A stretch of 64,000 nt of DNA, taken from positions 115,164,173 to 115,228,172 of the forward strand of contig NC_133156.1 in the NCBI RefSeq assembly GCF_040802235.1, read 5' to 3'. Positions within the stretch are counted from its first letter, which is position 1; each line of letters opens with the position of its first letter. This stretch comes from Manis javanica. Its lineage: Eukaryota; Chordata; Mammalia; Pholidota; Manidae. Below are positions 11,251 through 21,824 of the stretch, one piece after another. A model generated the notes under the pieces. That model was not told the DNA's origin. It made no database searches and saw nothing but the letters and a program-made list of their open reading frames with translations. The position numbers were made by a program, and so were the translations under genes.

Positions 11251-11689
11251 TATTATTTAAATTTTGAGTATTCTTAAAATCCCCCAAATATTTTTAATTT
11301 ATTTACATGATATATGTAATCTACATATCTATACATATAGATATATTTTTACAATTTCTACTTATGATATGACTTATATACCTTTATCTACCTCAGTTAT
11401 ATAAATTATATTGCCTATTCAGTCTCATTATTATAATTTCACTTTTACATTTTAATCCATGTATTTTACTCTTACAAGTTAGACATCAAATTTTACTTTT
11501 TTTCTAATTAGCTAGCCAATGCAACAATATTATTTGCTTCTATCCTTTCCCATCAATTTGAAATAATCCTTTATTGCATGCTTGTATGCAATTAGATCTA
11601 TTTATGAACTATTTACTCTGTAGAATATCTATTTTTATGTCACTGAAATATCTTTTTTAACTGATTGTAGTTTTATATTATATTGGGAG
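11251..11689. other. Very AT-rich non-coding
   Basis: Long T-rich and TA-rich runs (for example 11300-11420); no gene or clear repeat family. Confidence 0.5.
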
Positions 11690-12587
11690 AATGGATCAGT
11701 GGGGAGAAATTTAAGAGACAAGTGAACAGTTGGGAGTATTTTATAAAGGTCCGTATGATGAAGGCCTAAATTAGGAAATTAGTCATAGAATAGGAAAGAG
11801 AGGATGTATTTTAGAATATTTATGGAGTGAAGTCAGCAAGACTTCTGGTTCAACTAGATGTGTGGGAGGTGGATAAAGACAGGAAAGCATCTAAAATGAA
11901 CATGAAGGTTTTTGCTTTGTTTAGTTTCTTTCTTTTTTTTTAATAAGCAGGAAAATGCTTACATTATTAACTATTTAAAAGAGTTTGGGAGAAGGAAGAT
12001 GGTAAGATTCCACTGTGAAAATAATTATTCTGAAGTGCCTATGGGTCATATGAAATAAAACTCAGTAAGCATCAAACATGATGACTTTCAGGGTTAGGTT
12101 CAGAGCTGGCAATCAGAACTTGAGGGCCTTGATCAAGTATGTCATTATTAAAATCATGAACATGGATGCAATTTCCATAGGAAAACACATAAAGCATGAG
12201 TTCTCACACTTCATTGCATGTAATACTCATCTGGAGATGTAAATAAAGGTTCCACTCATAGATTCTCATTCACGGGGTCAATGGTGAGGCCCAGGACTCT
12301 TCATTTGTATCATGTGGTCCAGGTCATACTGAAAGAGTGGTTGTAGTCTTTTGAGAATCATTTATATAGTATAAGTGATACTTTGGGCCAGAATGAAACA
12401 CTGAAGAGCTAACAAAACTTAATATAGTCCAGGAAGAATTGAGCAGGAAGCAGTATGAGGAATGATTTAAAAAGGTAGGAAAATAATCAAAAAAGGAAGC
12501 AAAGGAGCACAGCCTTTCAAGGAGTGAGACTCAGCTGTTGTTAAGTGTAGGACAGGTGTCAAATAATTTTAGAAGAAAAATACAGTT
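11690..12587 (-). repeat. L2 LINE, antisense, first part
   Basis: The plus strand shows the reversed L2 body: 'ggataaagacaggaaagcat', 'aagtgcctatgggtcatatg' and 'atgaggaatgattta'. It is interrupted by a MER5-type element (12198-12362) and then by an L1; the same L2 resumes after 13763. Confidence 0.6.
12198..12362 (+). repeat. MER5-type hAT non-autonomous DNA transposon
   Basis: Starts 'gagttctcacacttcattgc', passes 'gatgtaaataaaggttc' and 'gaggcccaggactcttcatt', and ends 'cttttgagaatca'. This matches MER5A order, inserted within L2. Confidence 0.65.
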
Positions 12588-12603
12588 AAAAGGCCTTTCA
12601 AGG
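12588..12603. repeat. 5' target-site duplication of truncated L1
   Basis: aaaaggcctttcaagg; matches 13749-13763 with one base of length difference. Confidence 0.75.
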
Positions 12604-13748
12604 AGGACACCATCAATAGAACAAAAAGGTACCCTACAGTATGGGAGAATATATTCGTAAATGACAGATCTGATAAAGGGTTGACATCCAATATATATAA
12701 AGAGCTCATGTACCTCAACAAACAAAATTCAAATAATCCAATTAAAAAATGGGCAGAGGAGCTGAACAGACAGTTCTCCAAAGAAGAAATTCAGATGGTC
12801 AACAGACACATGAAAAGATGCTCCACATTGCTAGTCATCAGAGAAATGCAAATTAAAACCACAATGAGATATCAACTCATACCAGTAAGGATCACCACCA
12901 TCCAAAAGACAAACAACAACAAATGTTGGCAAGGTTGTGGAGAAAGGGGAACCCTCCTACACTGCTGCTGGTGGGAATGTAAATTAGTTCAACCACTGTG
13001 GAAAGCAGTATGAAGGTTCCTCAAAAAACTCAAAATAGACTTACCATTTGACCCAGGAATTCCACTTCTAGGAGTTTACCCTAAGAATGCAGCACTCCAG
13101 TTTGAAAAAGACAGATGCACCCCTATGTTTATCGCAGCACTATTTACAATAGCCAAGAAATGGAAGCAACCTAAGTGTCCATCAGTAGATGAATGGATAA
13201 AGAAGATGTGGCACATATACACAATGGAATATTATTCAGCCATAAGAAGAAAACAAATCCTACCATTTGCAACAACATGGATGGAGCTAGAGGGTATTAT
13301 GCTCAATGAAATAAGCCAAGTGGAGAAAGACAAATACCAAATGATTTCACTCATCTGTAGAGTATAAGAACGTAGGAAAAACCGAAGGAACAAAACAGCA
13401 GCAGAATCACAGAACCCAAGAATGGACTAACAGTTACCAATAGGAAAGGGACTGGGGAGGACGGGACGGTAGGGAGGGATAAGGGCAGAGAAGAAGAAAG
13501 GGGGTATTATGATTAATTAGCATGTATAAGGTGGGGGGTGGGGGAAAGGGGAGGGCTGCGCAACACAGAGAAGACAAGTAGTGATTCTACAACATCTTAC
13601 TATGCTGATGGACAGTGACTGTAATGGGGTTTGTGGGGGGGGGGTGCTTGGGTAGGGGAGAGCCTAGTAAACATCATGTTCTTCATGTAATTGTAGATTA
13701 ATGATAACAAAATTAAAAAAAGTATGATCTTCCTGTAAAAAAAAAAAA
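12604..13748 (+). mobile_element. 5'-truncated L1, ORF2 C-terminus and 3' end
   Basis: About 1.15 kb: the end of ORF2, a G-rich 3' UTR (runs of G near 13530 and 13637) and a poly(A) tail. Flanking 15-16-bp direct repeats show insertion by target-primed reverse transcription. Same subfamily as the long L1 at 25168-31520. Confidence 0.9.
12621..13367 (+). pseudogene. L1 ORF2 C-terminal remnant
   Basis: Encodes the Cys-rich C-terminal domain of L1 ORF2 ([20 protein letters not shown]). A Trp codon is TGA at 13014-13016, and a frame change follows before the last part (FIAALFTIAKKWKQPKCPS to SLICRV). The endonuclease and reverse transcriptase domains are absent. Confidence 0.85.
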
Positions 13749-13763
13749 AAGGCTTTCAAGGGC
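13749..13763. repeat. 3' target-site duplication of truncated L1
   Basis: aaaaggctttcaagg after the poly(A) tail, copy of 12588-12603. Confidence 0.75.
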
Positions 13764-13850
13764 AAGAGTTCAGTCAGAAGGAAAATCATGGTGGAGATTA
13801 TGAGACTTTATTTTAAACAAGAGTGAAAGAATTCATGTTCCATGTGGACC
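13764..13850 (-). repeat. L2 LINE, antisense, resumed after the L1 insertion
   Basis: 'gcaagagttcagtcagaagg' continues the L2-like sequence broken at 12603. Short and diverged. Confidence 0.4.
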
Positions 13851-15490
13851 ATGTGTTGTTTGGGTTCTTTGAAATGTTAAACTCTTAGTTTAAAGAAATC
13901 TTTATCAAAAATGTGTTTTGGTAATTTTCAAGTTAATAGATGAAATATAGAATAAGAATCATTCAACTTTCTATGTAACATGAATTTGACTCAGTTGTTT
14001 AAAAAAAACAAGCAGTATAAGTTTGATTTGAAACTAATCTCTGAGAATAATAATTAAGACATTTCTTCAATAAAGACAGTTTAAAACTTCATGCCAGTCT
14101 CCCCAATCTCCACAGGAAAAATTGTTTCATAAACTGATTGAAATTCCTGGCAATACCAACAAATAATTTCCATATGTAGAATGAAACAGATGTATTCATA
14201 TAAGCAATTAATTCATAAAGATACAGCAAAAACAGAAAAGCATAAACAGCATGATTTCTTCCGTATCATAAAATAAAACAATAAAACCATTCACCTTATT
14301 TTGTGAGTAAATTACCTTCATTCTGTTGGTCATGTTGAGATAAAAAATATATATAAATGTATATTTATATATGTATATTTTATGCAAAATTTTATGTATT
14401 TTATTTAAAAATATGTATTTAAAATAATGTATATATAGAGAGATAGATATATGTATATATATCTATAATACACATATACCAAGTATTTAGTATTGTTTGA
14501 GATTTAACAGGTATTATTATTAATACAAAGAACTCTTCATTTGGGAAGCAAAGATTAAAACAGGGACAGTGACATTTCCTTTGTTTTGAAGATTAAGGGA
14601 CATTACTGCATGGGTACTGAGTGAATGTTAATTCTTTCTCAAAAGGTAAAGGAAATAAGTAAGCAAACAACACATAAGAGCCTAATTCTAATTAGTAAAA
14701 AGGAAATAATTGCCAAGGTACAATCAAGATTTTACAGATTGCATGGTAAAAAAAATAGCCACATAATCTCAAAGTTCGTTTGAAGCTTAGCCAAATTGGG
14801 AAGAACTAAACATTATAATATTTTAGACCTTGAGAATTAGATTTCAAAATTTTCAGAGAAAATATTAGCATCAAAGGCCCAATGGGAAAAAATATCTCAA
14901 GAATATAGCAAGATGCTTAAAAAAATGTGCTTAAACCTGCTGAAAAGAAATGGACGATACCCAAATAACCTTAGGATACAGCTAAGATGAATGTAAAGAA
15001 GCTACCATAAAACAGATTTCAACTCAAAATGAACATTGTCCAGGAATCTGTATGGTTCAAACTGGGAAAATGGCAGCCTTAGAGGTAACAGATCTTCATC
15101 TTGAGGCACAAAGAGGGAGTATTTGGTGCAAACGTTTTAGAGCATTGAATAGTGAGTTGAACTTGATGACCATTAAATTTCCTTATATTCTAAAAGTTTA
15201 TGATGCTAGCCTCAGTGATAGTGTTGTGGGGAAAAAAGTATGAAAGAAATAAATCACAATGGAGGAAATTTAGTGATAGGGCAAGCTGAACCCCACACAA
15301 CTCTCCAGCTCTTAGGAACATTATCATTTTGTCATTTGGAAATGGGAGGTTTAAAAAAGAAAATTTTTTAAATGTTAACGGCAAATTACATCTGCCATGG
15401 CAGGCTTAGAAGGAATGATTCATCATACCAAAGAGTACGAGGGATTTTGAAGATCTTCTTGTATAATCCTCTCAATTGAGTAGATGAGCA
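13851..15490. other. AT-rich non-coding with a TA-rich low-complexity patch
   Basis: A TATA/TATG-rich run spans about 14345-14475. No gene or nameable repeat otherwise. Confidence 0.5.
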
Positions 15491-15494
15491 ATCT

Positions 15495-15592
15495 GAATTT
15501 GAGAAAAATTGGTTAGCTCTAAGTCACTTAGCTAGTTAATGACTGAAGGTAAGACTTCAATCTAGACTTTCAGATCCAACTATTATACTGAT
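15495..15592 (-). repeat. MIR SINE fragment, antisense
   Basis: 'agctctaagtcacttagcta' then 'gacttcaatctagactttca' follows the reversed MIR core. Confidence 0.65.
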
Positions 15593-17584
15593 TTTAAAAC
15601 TGTTTACATTTTCTGGCAACATTAGAATTTGACTTTAAGAATTTTTCTGGCATTGTTCTTTCAATTGACATTTAAAACTGTTAAGCTCCAGAGGTTGCAA
15701 AAAATTACAATTTACCAAAGGATAATGTACAGATATTTTTACTTCTTTTAGGGCCTTCCAAATACACAGATCCTTTAATTTTTCCAATTATGAATCACAC
15801 GCAGGTGGTGAGATATGGAAATCTTGCAAATATATTGAAAGTTAGGATTTAATTATGTGCATACTAGTCAACTATTCCAACATTAAATGTTTATGCCTAC
15901 ATTAGCTACAAGATCAAGTTTTTATAATTGAAAAAATTGTGATTCTTTACCTTCTTGTAAATGAAAGTGAACTTAATATTATGGAAATTTCATGCTTATG
16001 TATTTCTTTTTTTAAAATGGGAATACTGTTACTATTTAACCACCTTCAAAATACCCTCCAAAGACTATTTATAGAATATAGAAATTTATTTTGGGAGTGA
16101 TTATGAAATAAACACATGTATGATCTCAAAAAACAAAATATCAACAAAAATGCATAGATGTAAGGCAACACACCAAAATGTTAACAGTATGAGATTATCT
16201 TCCCCACCTCTCTATGGTTTTTCCAATTTCTATAATGATCACGCATTTCATGGGAACAATAAAAATAATCTTACATTCTACACATTAAAATGAATGTAAA
16301 AAACAAAACAATATGAAAATATGATTTTCTAAACTAAATCAAAAGCTCATCCATTCTCCATGTTAGTAGATAATTCACTAGTACATAGGATATTATTGAT
16401 ATATATGGACAAATCTTATATAACCTTATGCTTCTACAGAGAGCTGTTATAAATAAATATTAATATATATATTCCCTTGGGTAGTCTCTGATAAGTAACT
16501 AAACAATTTCATCGAGTTTCAAATGAATATGAATGCTAAATGTTGAACGCTTTAATGTTAATGTAGTACCTGGCATTAAGAAATTTACTCACCATATGCT
16601 TTCCTTTTTCTTCCTCGCTTCCTGTGCATCTACTCAGATTATGAAGAAAGTTCCTGGATCTTATTCAACATGAATCCAGCTGGAGATCATTTTCAAATTA
16701 ATATGTAACTGATACGATCATTAAATATAATGAATTCTTAAAAAGGAAAAATACCGTAATGACTCAGTTTATAGAGATCTTTGCTTATCAAAGGTTACAG
16801 GTAACTTGGTTTTTCTAAATTGCTGTTTCCTCTCCAATTTTGCCAGTTGAAATTAGTCTCAGACATAATAATGGTTTAGTCTAAAGAAACCCTGTGAACA
16901 TTAAAGAGATTTTCCATTATAACTAAAGGAACAAAGAGAGAACCCTATGAGAACACCTATGAGACTAGTTCTTGACCCGCAGTTACTTTTTTAACATTTA
17001 AACAATTTATTTACTGAAATATATGCTAATTTGAAATATAAAAATATCATTCTCCCATAAGGTATCAGCTAATTTAAAAGTGAACATTTAAGAAAACTGA
17101 ACACTTCACAGAAATAAATAATATGTATGCATTTTGAAAATCCCGTGCAAAAAGAAAATAAGCAAGATAAAATACCCTGCAATGGCGAACAGTTCATAGA
17201 TAGACATTTCCACTGATATAAGGTATAATTTATAGGTATAATACAAGGTATAAATTATGTAGAACTCATTACAAAAAGTACTACTAACTGGATATCCACT
17301 GGCATCCAGAGCAAGAACAAATGGAATTCCTAAATATCTAGTTTGAGCCTTCATTTCTTTACCTAGTCTCCTTATTTCTAAGGCCCTACATTCAATTAAC
17401 ATATTTCCTTATTTATCCTCTCTCCACATTACTTCCTTTGTTTCTAGGCATGGGTAAATATCAACCCCTTCTTACAGGTAATGGCCGAGTAACAAGGTTT
17501 ATGAAGACAACATTCATTACAAATATTTTATTCTGACTTTTAAGTTCAGTAATTCTGTCTTCACTTGGGTTTGTCATCTTTTTG
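15593..17584. other. AT-rich non-coding; holds first copy of a 127-bp repeat
   Basis: Apart from 16189-16315, I see only AT-rich sequence without gene features. Confidence 0.5.
16189..16315 (+). repeat. 127-bp direct repeat, copy 1
   Basis: From atgagattatcttcccc to aaaacaatatg. It is repeated at 18496-18622 with one mismatch (cacgcattt here, catgcattt there). Same length, no gaps, and not a repeat family I recognise. Confidence 0.95.
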
Positions 17585-18060
17585 GTGGGCAGACCCTAAG
17601 ATAGTCCCCAATGATTCACATCTATTCATGCCCTGTGTAACCACTCTCCTTGGTTATGGACTGCATTGTGATTTAGCTTCTGACTGGTAGTCTTGTTAGT
17701 AAACTCTCTCTATAGGCTCTCTCTGGCAGGCTGCCATGTCCTAAACTGTCCTAATGAAGAGGCCCACATGGCAAAGAACTGAAAGATGCCTCCACTCAAC
17801 AGCCTGGAAGGAACTTAGGTCTCAGCCCAACCACTTGCTAGCAACTACATATATTTGAAGATCCCTTCCTAGCTGGGCCTTCCAATAGAGACCATTTCCC
17901 TAGCCAATACTTTGATTGCAGCCTTGTAAGAGACTGAAGCAGAAGATCCAGTTAATCCATGTCTGGATTCTTGACCCACAGAAACTGTGAGAAATAAACG
18001 TGTGTTGTAAGAACCTAAGTGTGCAGTTATGTGTTACACAGAAGAGACAAATTATACAAT
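17585..18060 (+). repeat. MLT1-group LTR (ERVL-MaLR)
   Basis: Ends with the typical block 'gcagccttgtaagagactgaa', 'tggattcttgacccacagaa', 'ctgtgagaaataaacg'. The 5' part ('ccctaagatagtccccaatg') fits the start of the same group. Confidence 0.7.
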
Positions 18061-18495
18061 GTTTTGAGTTCTTAATTTTATTGACTGTTTTGTTTTTCTC
18101 ATTGTCAAATATTTGGCTCTTTTGCAAATCTGCAGTGAGATTTTTTAAGTTTCCAGTTCTATACTGAAATGTTCAATCTTTTATCTTTTTGAACATAGTA
18201 AACCTACTAATTTTAAAGTCTACCTCACAATCCAATTATTTGGTGCCCCTTGGGTCTCTTTCTATTGTCTATTGTTTCTGCTGGTTTTCATTCCTGCTGT
18301 CTTTTTCCTCTAAGACCTCCAACTTTGGAACTCTGATAGAATCCACTGGTTTGAGATCCTGAAGGGCCACATGCTAGGGGTAAGGATGATCCAAAAGTAA
18401 ATCATTCACAGAGAATATAGTTGGAATGGAGTCATCTAGGTAGGTCAGAAAAATCTGAACTTCTGAAAGTAGATTAATTTGACCTGTAATTTCTA

Positions 18496-18622
18496 ATGAG
18501 ATTATCTTCCCCACCTCTCTATGGTTTTTCCAATTTCTATAATGATCATGCATTTCATGGGAACAATAAAAATAATCTTACATTCTACACATTAAAATGA
18601 ATGTAAAAAACAAAACAATATG
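18496..18622 (+). repeat. 127-bp direct repeat, copy 2
   Basis: Near-identical copy of 16189-16315, 2307 bp downstream in the same orientation. Similarity stops sharply on both sides. Confidence 0.95.
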
Positions 18623-18810
18623 GAATCTGAAAGACAAAATCTGAAGAGAACATTTTATTAGGCCTCAAACTATTTCTACAAACACTTTTCAAATACAATA
18701 CCTCATATTTAATTCAAGCATTATCCAAAATGGGCTAGAATTTAATATAAAATGCAACACACACAGTCATTAACTTATCTATCAAAATAGCTCATGAAAA
18801 AAATCTAAGG

Positions 18811-19023
18811 TCTTACAACAATTTATAATTACAATATAAGTTGGTCATGGGGACAGTAGTACAATATGGAGAAGAGTCAATGATTCTGTAACATCTTTCT
18901 ACATAAATAGATAGTAACTGCACTAGAGTGGATGAGGATTTAATAATAGGAGTAACTGCTGAACCAGTGTGTTGTATATTTGAAACCAACATAAGATTGT
19001 GTACCAACAATATCTCAATAAAA
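18811..19023 (+). mobile_element. Short L1 3' end with poly(A) and target duplication
   Basis: 'catggggacagtagtacaat' to 'caataaaaaaa' is an L1 3' UTR end older than and different from the one at 12604. It is flanked by aaaaaaatctaagg at 18797-18810 and 19024-19037. Confidence 0.75.
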
Positions 19024-19037
19024 AAAAAAATCTAAGG

Positions 19038-19519
19038 CCTAAGGCCTTCATGTCTGGTATCTAAATCTTCAGTATCCAGGGACCAACTACTTATAATAAG
19101 TTAAACTGTATGTACAATGAAACTCACAATAACCTTTCTTGAATAAACATTTCCTTAAATAACAAATATAATCAAGAAATGCCTTTTCAAACACAATTTC
19201 ACAATGAAACTATTTATGATGGAGTAGAATTTGATGTAGGATGGTGGTTACCTATTAGTCTATTAAAGAACTAGTTTCGATTAAAGTGAATTTTTTTCAT
19301 TTATAAATATATAAATGTATATGAATTCATTACAGAGATAAGAGATATGCAATTCAATTATAAATTTTTAAATATGAAAATAATATGTATTTTCTGGAAG
19401 TTTAAAAAATTGAAAAATTAGCAGAAAAAAATCACCTGTACCTTATCATTCAGACCTATTCAATTACCCTGGTGATGCATACAGTTCAGATGTGAAACCA
19501 AATTATTGTCTTCAATGTG
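19038..19519. other. AT-rich non-coding, nothing recognised
   Basis: Only short A/T runs. Confidence 0.5.
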
Positions 19520-19754
19520 CTTATAAATATATTTAAGTCCACAGGATGTGAAAAGGTCATCTAGGGAAAGAGTGTGGTTAAAGAAAAGGAGGGAGCATGT
19601 GTGGGCTGGTTCATGGGGCAGGAGTGGCTGGCTGGCCCCTGAGGCGCTGTCCCCACAGCATCCACGGAGGTCCCTGTGGGACAGGGCAAGGCCCCGAGGG
19701 CAGGGCTGGGCAGGGTGCAGGACAGTTGTCTTTACCGAGGAAGACACCTCCAGA

Positions 19755-20302
19755 TGATGCCAGCTGGGAGGAAGCACCTGGAGAAAGCTGAGAAGGCCTT
19801 GAGGGAGGCTGAGGACCTGGCAGCCTCTGACTCTGGCATGCAAGAGTGGAGGGAGCTCACGGGGCTAAAGGAGGTCACCTAAGGAACTCTCCAGTAACTG
19901 ATGAACAGGGGCAAAAAAGGCAAGAGATGACGAAGAAGTTACAGGGGATGAAGTACACAAGATGCTGGAGAGTCTTGGAGTTAAAATTAAGCAGGCTTTT
20001 CTTGTAAAGAGAAGAAAGTTTGAAATGATTGCTAAAGCTTCTATCAACACCATTAACAAAAAAATTGAGCAAGTTTGGAAAATGCAACAAAAACAAAGGC
20101 AGAATCTTCATCTCAAATATGCTAAGCAGTTTTTGCCTTTGCTTCAAGTGGGATACAGATATGCAGAAACTCCAGGAACAAGAAGAAAAACTAGCTAATG
20201 TTTCAAGAGGAACAGAAAATTCTTCAACAAGCTCTAATTGTTCAGAACCAGAAATGGCTAAAAGCTATAAACATACATGAGCAACTCTTAAAGAGTATGG
20301 AG
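19755..20302 (+). pseudogene. Processed SYCP3-like pseudogene, 5' part
   Basis: Intronless remnant of a gene of the SYCP3/FAM9/XLR family (Cor1 domain; SYCP3 is a lateral-element protein of the synaptonemal complex in meiosis). An ATG at 19758 opens PAGRKHLEKAEKA and runs to a TAA at 19879. Family-like sequence then continues in shifting frames: DDEEVTGDEVHKMLESLGVK, INTINKKIEQVWKMQQKQRQ, WDTDMQKLQEQEEKLANV, FQEEQKILQQALIVQNQKW, and it stops after LLKSME where the provirus begins at 20303. At least one stop and two frameshifts are needed to read it. The GC-rich 5' flank (19560-19755) could be its old 5' UTR. Whether the parent was SYCP3 itself or a FAM9-like paralogue is not settled. Confidence 0.85.
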
Positions 20303-20644
20303 TGTAAGGCTAGAGGCACCGGAGGGAGGGGTGAGCACATCAGACTACCTCAGCCCTAAGGAGACCAACAGATTCCGGCCTGATGATGTGCCAAAATCCC
20401 TGGCTGCTGCCCCCTCCCAACGTGGAAAAGGTGCCTTAGGCTAGCCAATCTTTGCGCCCGCTGTAAACCTATGCTCTCCCTCCCCCTAACTTCTTTAAAA
20501 ACTCGCTGCCTGCCCTGCTGGGTGCGATTTCTCCAGCCTGTGACTAACCAGACAGGCAAACATCGCCCAGGATTGCACCCTTTTTAACTTTGGCTCCTTG
20601 GTAGCCTCCTTGCCTGCTTATTTCGGCTCGATTTTTACCTTACA
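20303..20644 (+). repeat. 5' LTR of class I provirus
   Basis: CCAAT box at 20445-20449 and TATA-like tttaaaaa at 20494-20501. The 3' edge is fixed by the primer site. The 5' edge is set by the end of pseudogene sequence (TGTAAGG at 20303), but the first ~65 bp do not clearly match the 3' LTR, so the true start may be downstream. Confidence 0.8.
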
Positions 20645-20646
20645 GC

Positions 20647-20664
20647 TGGTGCCGAAACCCGGGA
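20647..20664 (+). other. Primer binding site, tRNA-Phe
   Basis: TGGTGCCGAAACCCGGGA, two bases after the LTR end, is the exact complement of the 3' end of mammalian tRNA-Phe, the primer type of HERV-F-like class I elements. Confidence 0.9.
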
Positions 20665-21007
20665 GGGAGGTAAGGTGAGGAGCTCTGGCTGGCCACTGGC
20701 AGCTCCCACCCCTCCTTCCCTAATCCGGGACATCCACCTACTCTCAGCACCTTGGATGGTGATTCGGTGAGTCCTTCCTTTCCCCAGGTCTGTTTTCCCA
20801 GTCCCGTCTCCACCTGGTTTGAAATTGTAGCTACTCCAGGTTCTCCAGGCATTAAGCCTGTCCTGGTCCCGAAATAGAGGAGACGTCCTCATCCGGGCTC
20901 CCAGATCTCCGGGGAAGTGCCGGGCACTTCCCTGTCTCCTCCTAACCTGAGCGAGTTTGGGACGCTGGGCTCACCAGCTTAGGGGCTCTGGGAAACAGGT
21001 AACAGAC

Positions 21008-21810
21008 ATGGGGAACCAGTCCTCTAAACCAGAGGCTCAGACCCCTCTGCGGTGTCTCATATCCAATCTGTCGACCCTATACTAGAGGAGATCCATAAAC
21101 GGGAGCTGGTCTGACTCTGTTCTCAGACTTGGCCCCAGTATCCTATAGACAATCAATGTCACTGGCCCTCGAGAGAACTTTTGATTTTAGCTCCCTCATC
21201 GACCTAACTAATTTCTATCACCGAACTGGGAAGTAGTCTGAAGTCCCGTATGTCCAGGCCTTTTGGACGTTGCACTCCCACCCAGACCTTTAAGTTAAGT
21301 GTTCAATGACCTAGGTTCTCCTGGCCCCATCTCCAGTTAAAGATTGTCGGCCTCTTACTCTGCCCTGTCCTTCCTCCTTTACAGATCCACCGGAGGACCT
21401 CGGTCGCCCACCTCCCTCAGCTCGCGATCCCCTCCCCGTCTCTCCGCCGCCATCTTTAAGTCCTTTGTCGTCACCCGTGTCGCCACCATCTTTAAGTCCT
21501 TTGCTTTCGTATGTGTTGCCGCCGTCTTTAAGTTCTTTGTCCTCACACGTGTTGCCGCCATCTATAAGTCCTTCGTTCTCAGCCAGGCCGTCTTCCTGCT
21601 CCTCTCCTCTGGTGTCCGCGTCACCCCCTCCCCTTCTCCTCCTTCACCACCCTCTTTCCCCACCGGAACAGCCTCCTCCCCCGCTCTGGTTCCAGAAGCC
21701 ACCGACAAGACTCCTCCCAGCACAGACCTGCCTCCTTTCTCTCCCAACCCTACACCCCTCCCCACACCTGCCATTTTGTGGGTGTTCTGGCGTGGTTGTT
21801 AAAGAGTGAG
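21008..21810 (+). pseudogene. gag remnant, N-terminal and proline-rich part
   Basis: ATG at 21008 opens MGNQSSKPEAQTPLRC, which resembles a myristoylated matrix start, but a stop follows after about 20 codons. A second, proline/serine-rich open stretch (about 21375-21809) corresponds in position to the p12-like region between matrix and capsid and contains a 36-bp tandem repeat. The capsid N-terminus is missing. Confidence 0.75.
21446..21589 (+). repeat. Four tandem 36-bp units in gag
   Basis: Units 21446-21481, 21482-21517, 21518-21553 and 21554-21589 are each exactly 36 bp, starting gccgccatcttt or a close variant. As a multiple of three, the array keeps the frame and yields a repeated 12-residue Pro/Ser/Leu motif (LPPSLSPLSS-like). 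The fourth unit is the most diverged. Confidence 0.9.
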
Positions 21811-21824
21811 CGAGCTGGGCATGG

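Noticed and set aside
19548-19843. Plus- and minus-strand open frames over the GC-rich 5' flank of the SYCP3-like pseudogene
   Set aside because: They overlap each other on both strands, show no domains, and are explained by GC-rich former UTR/coding sequence.
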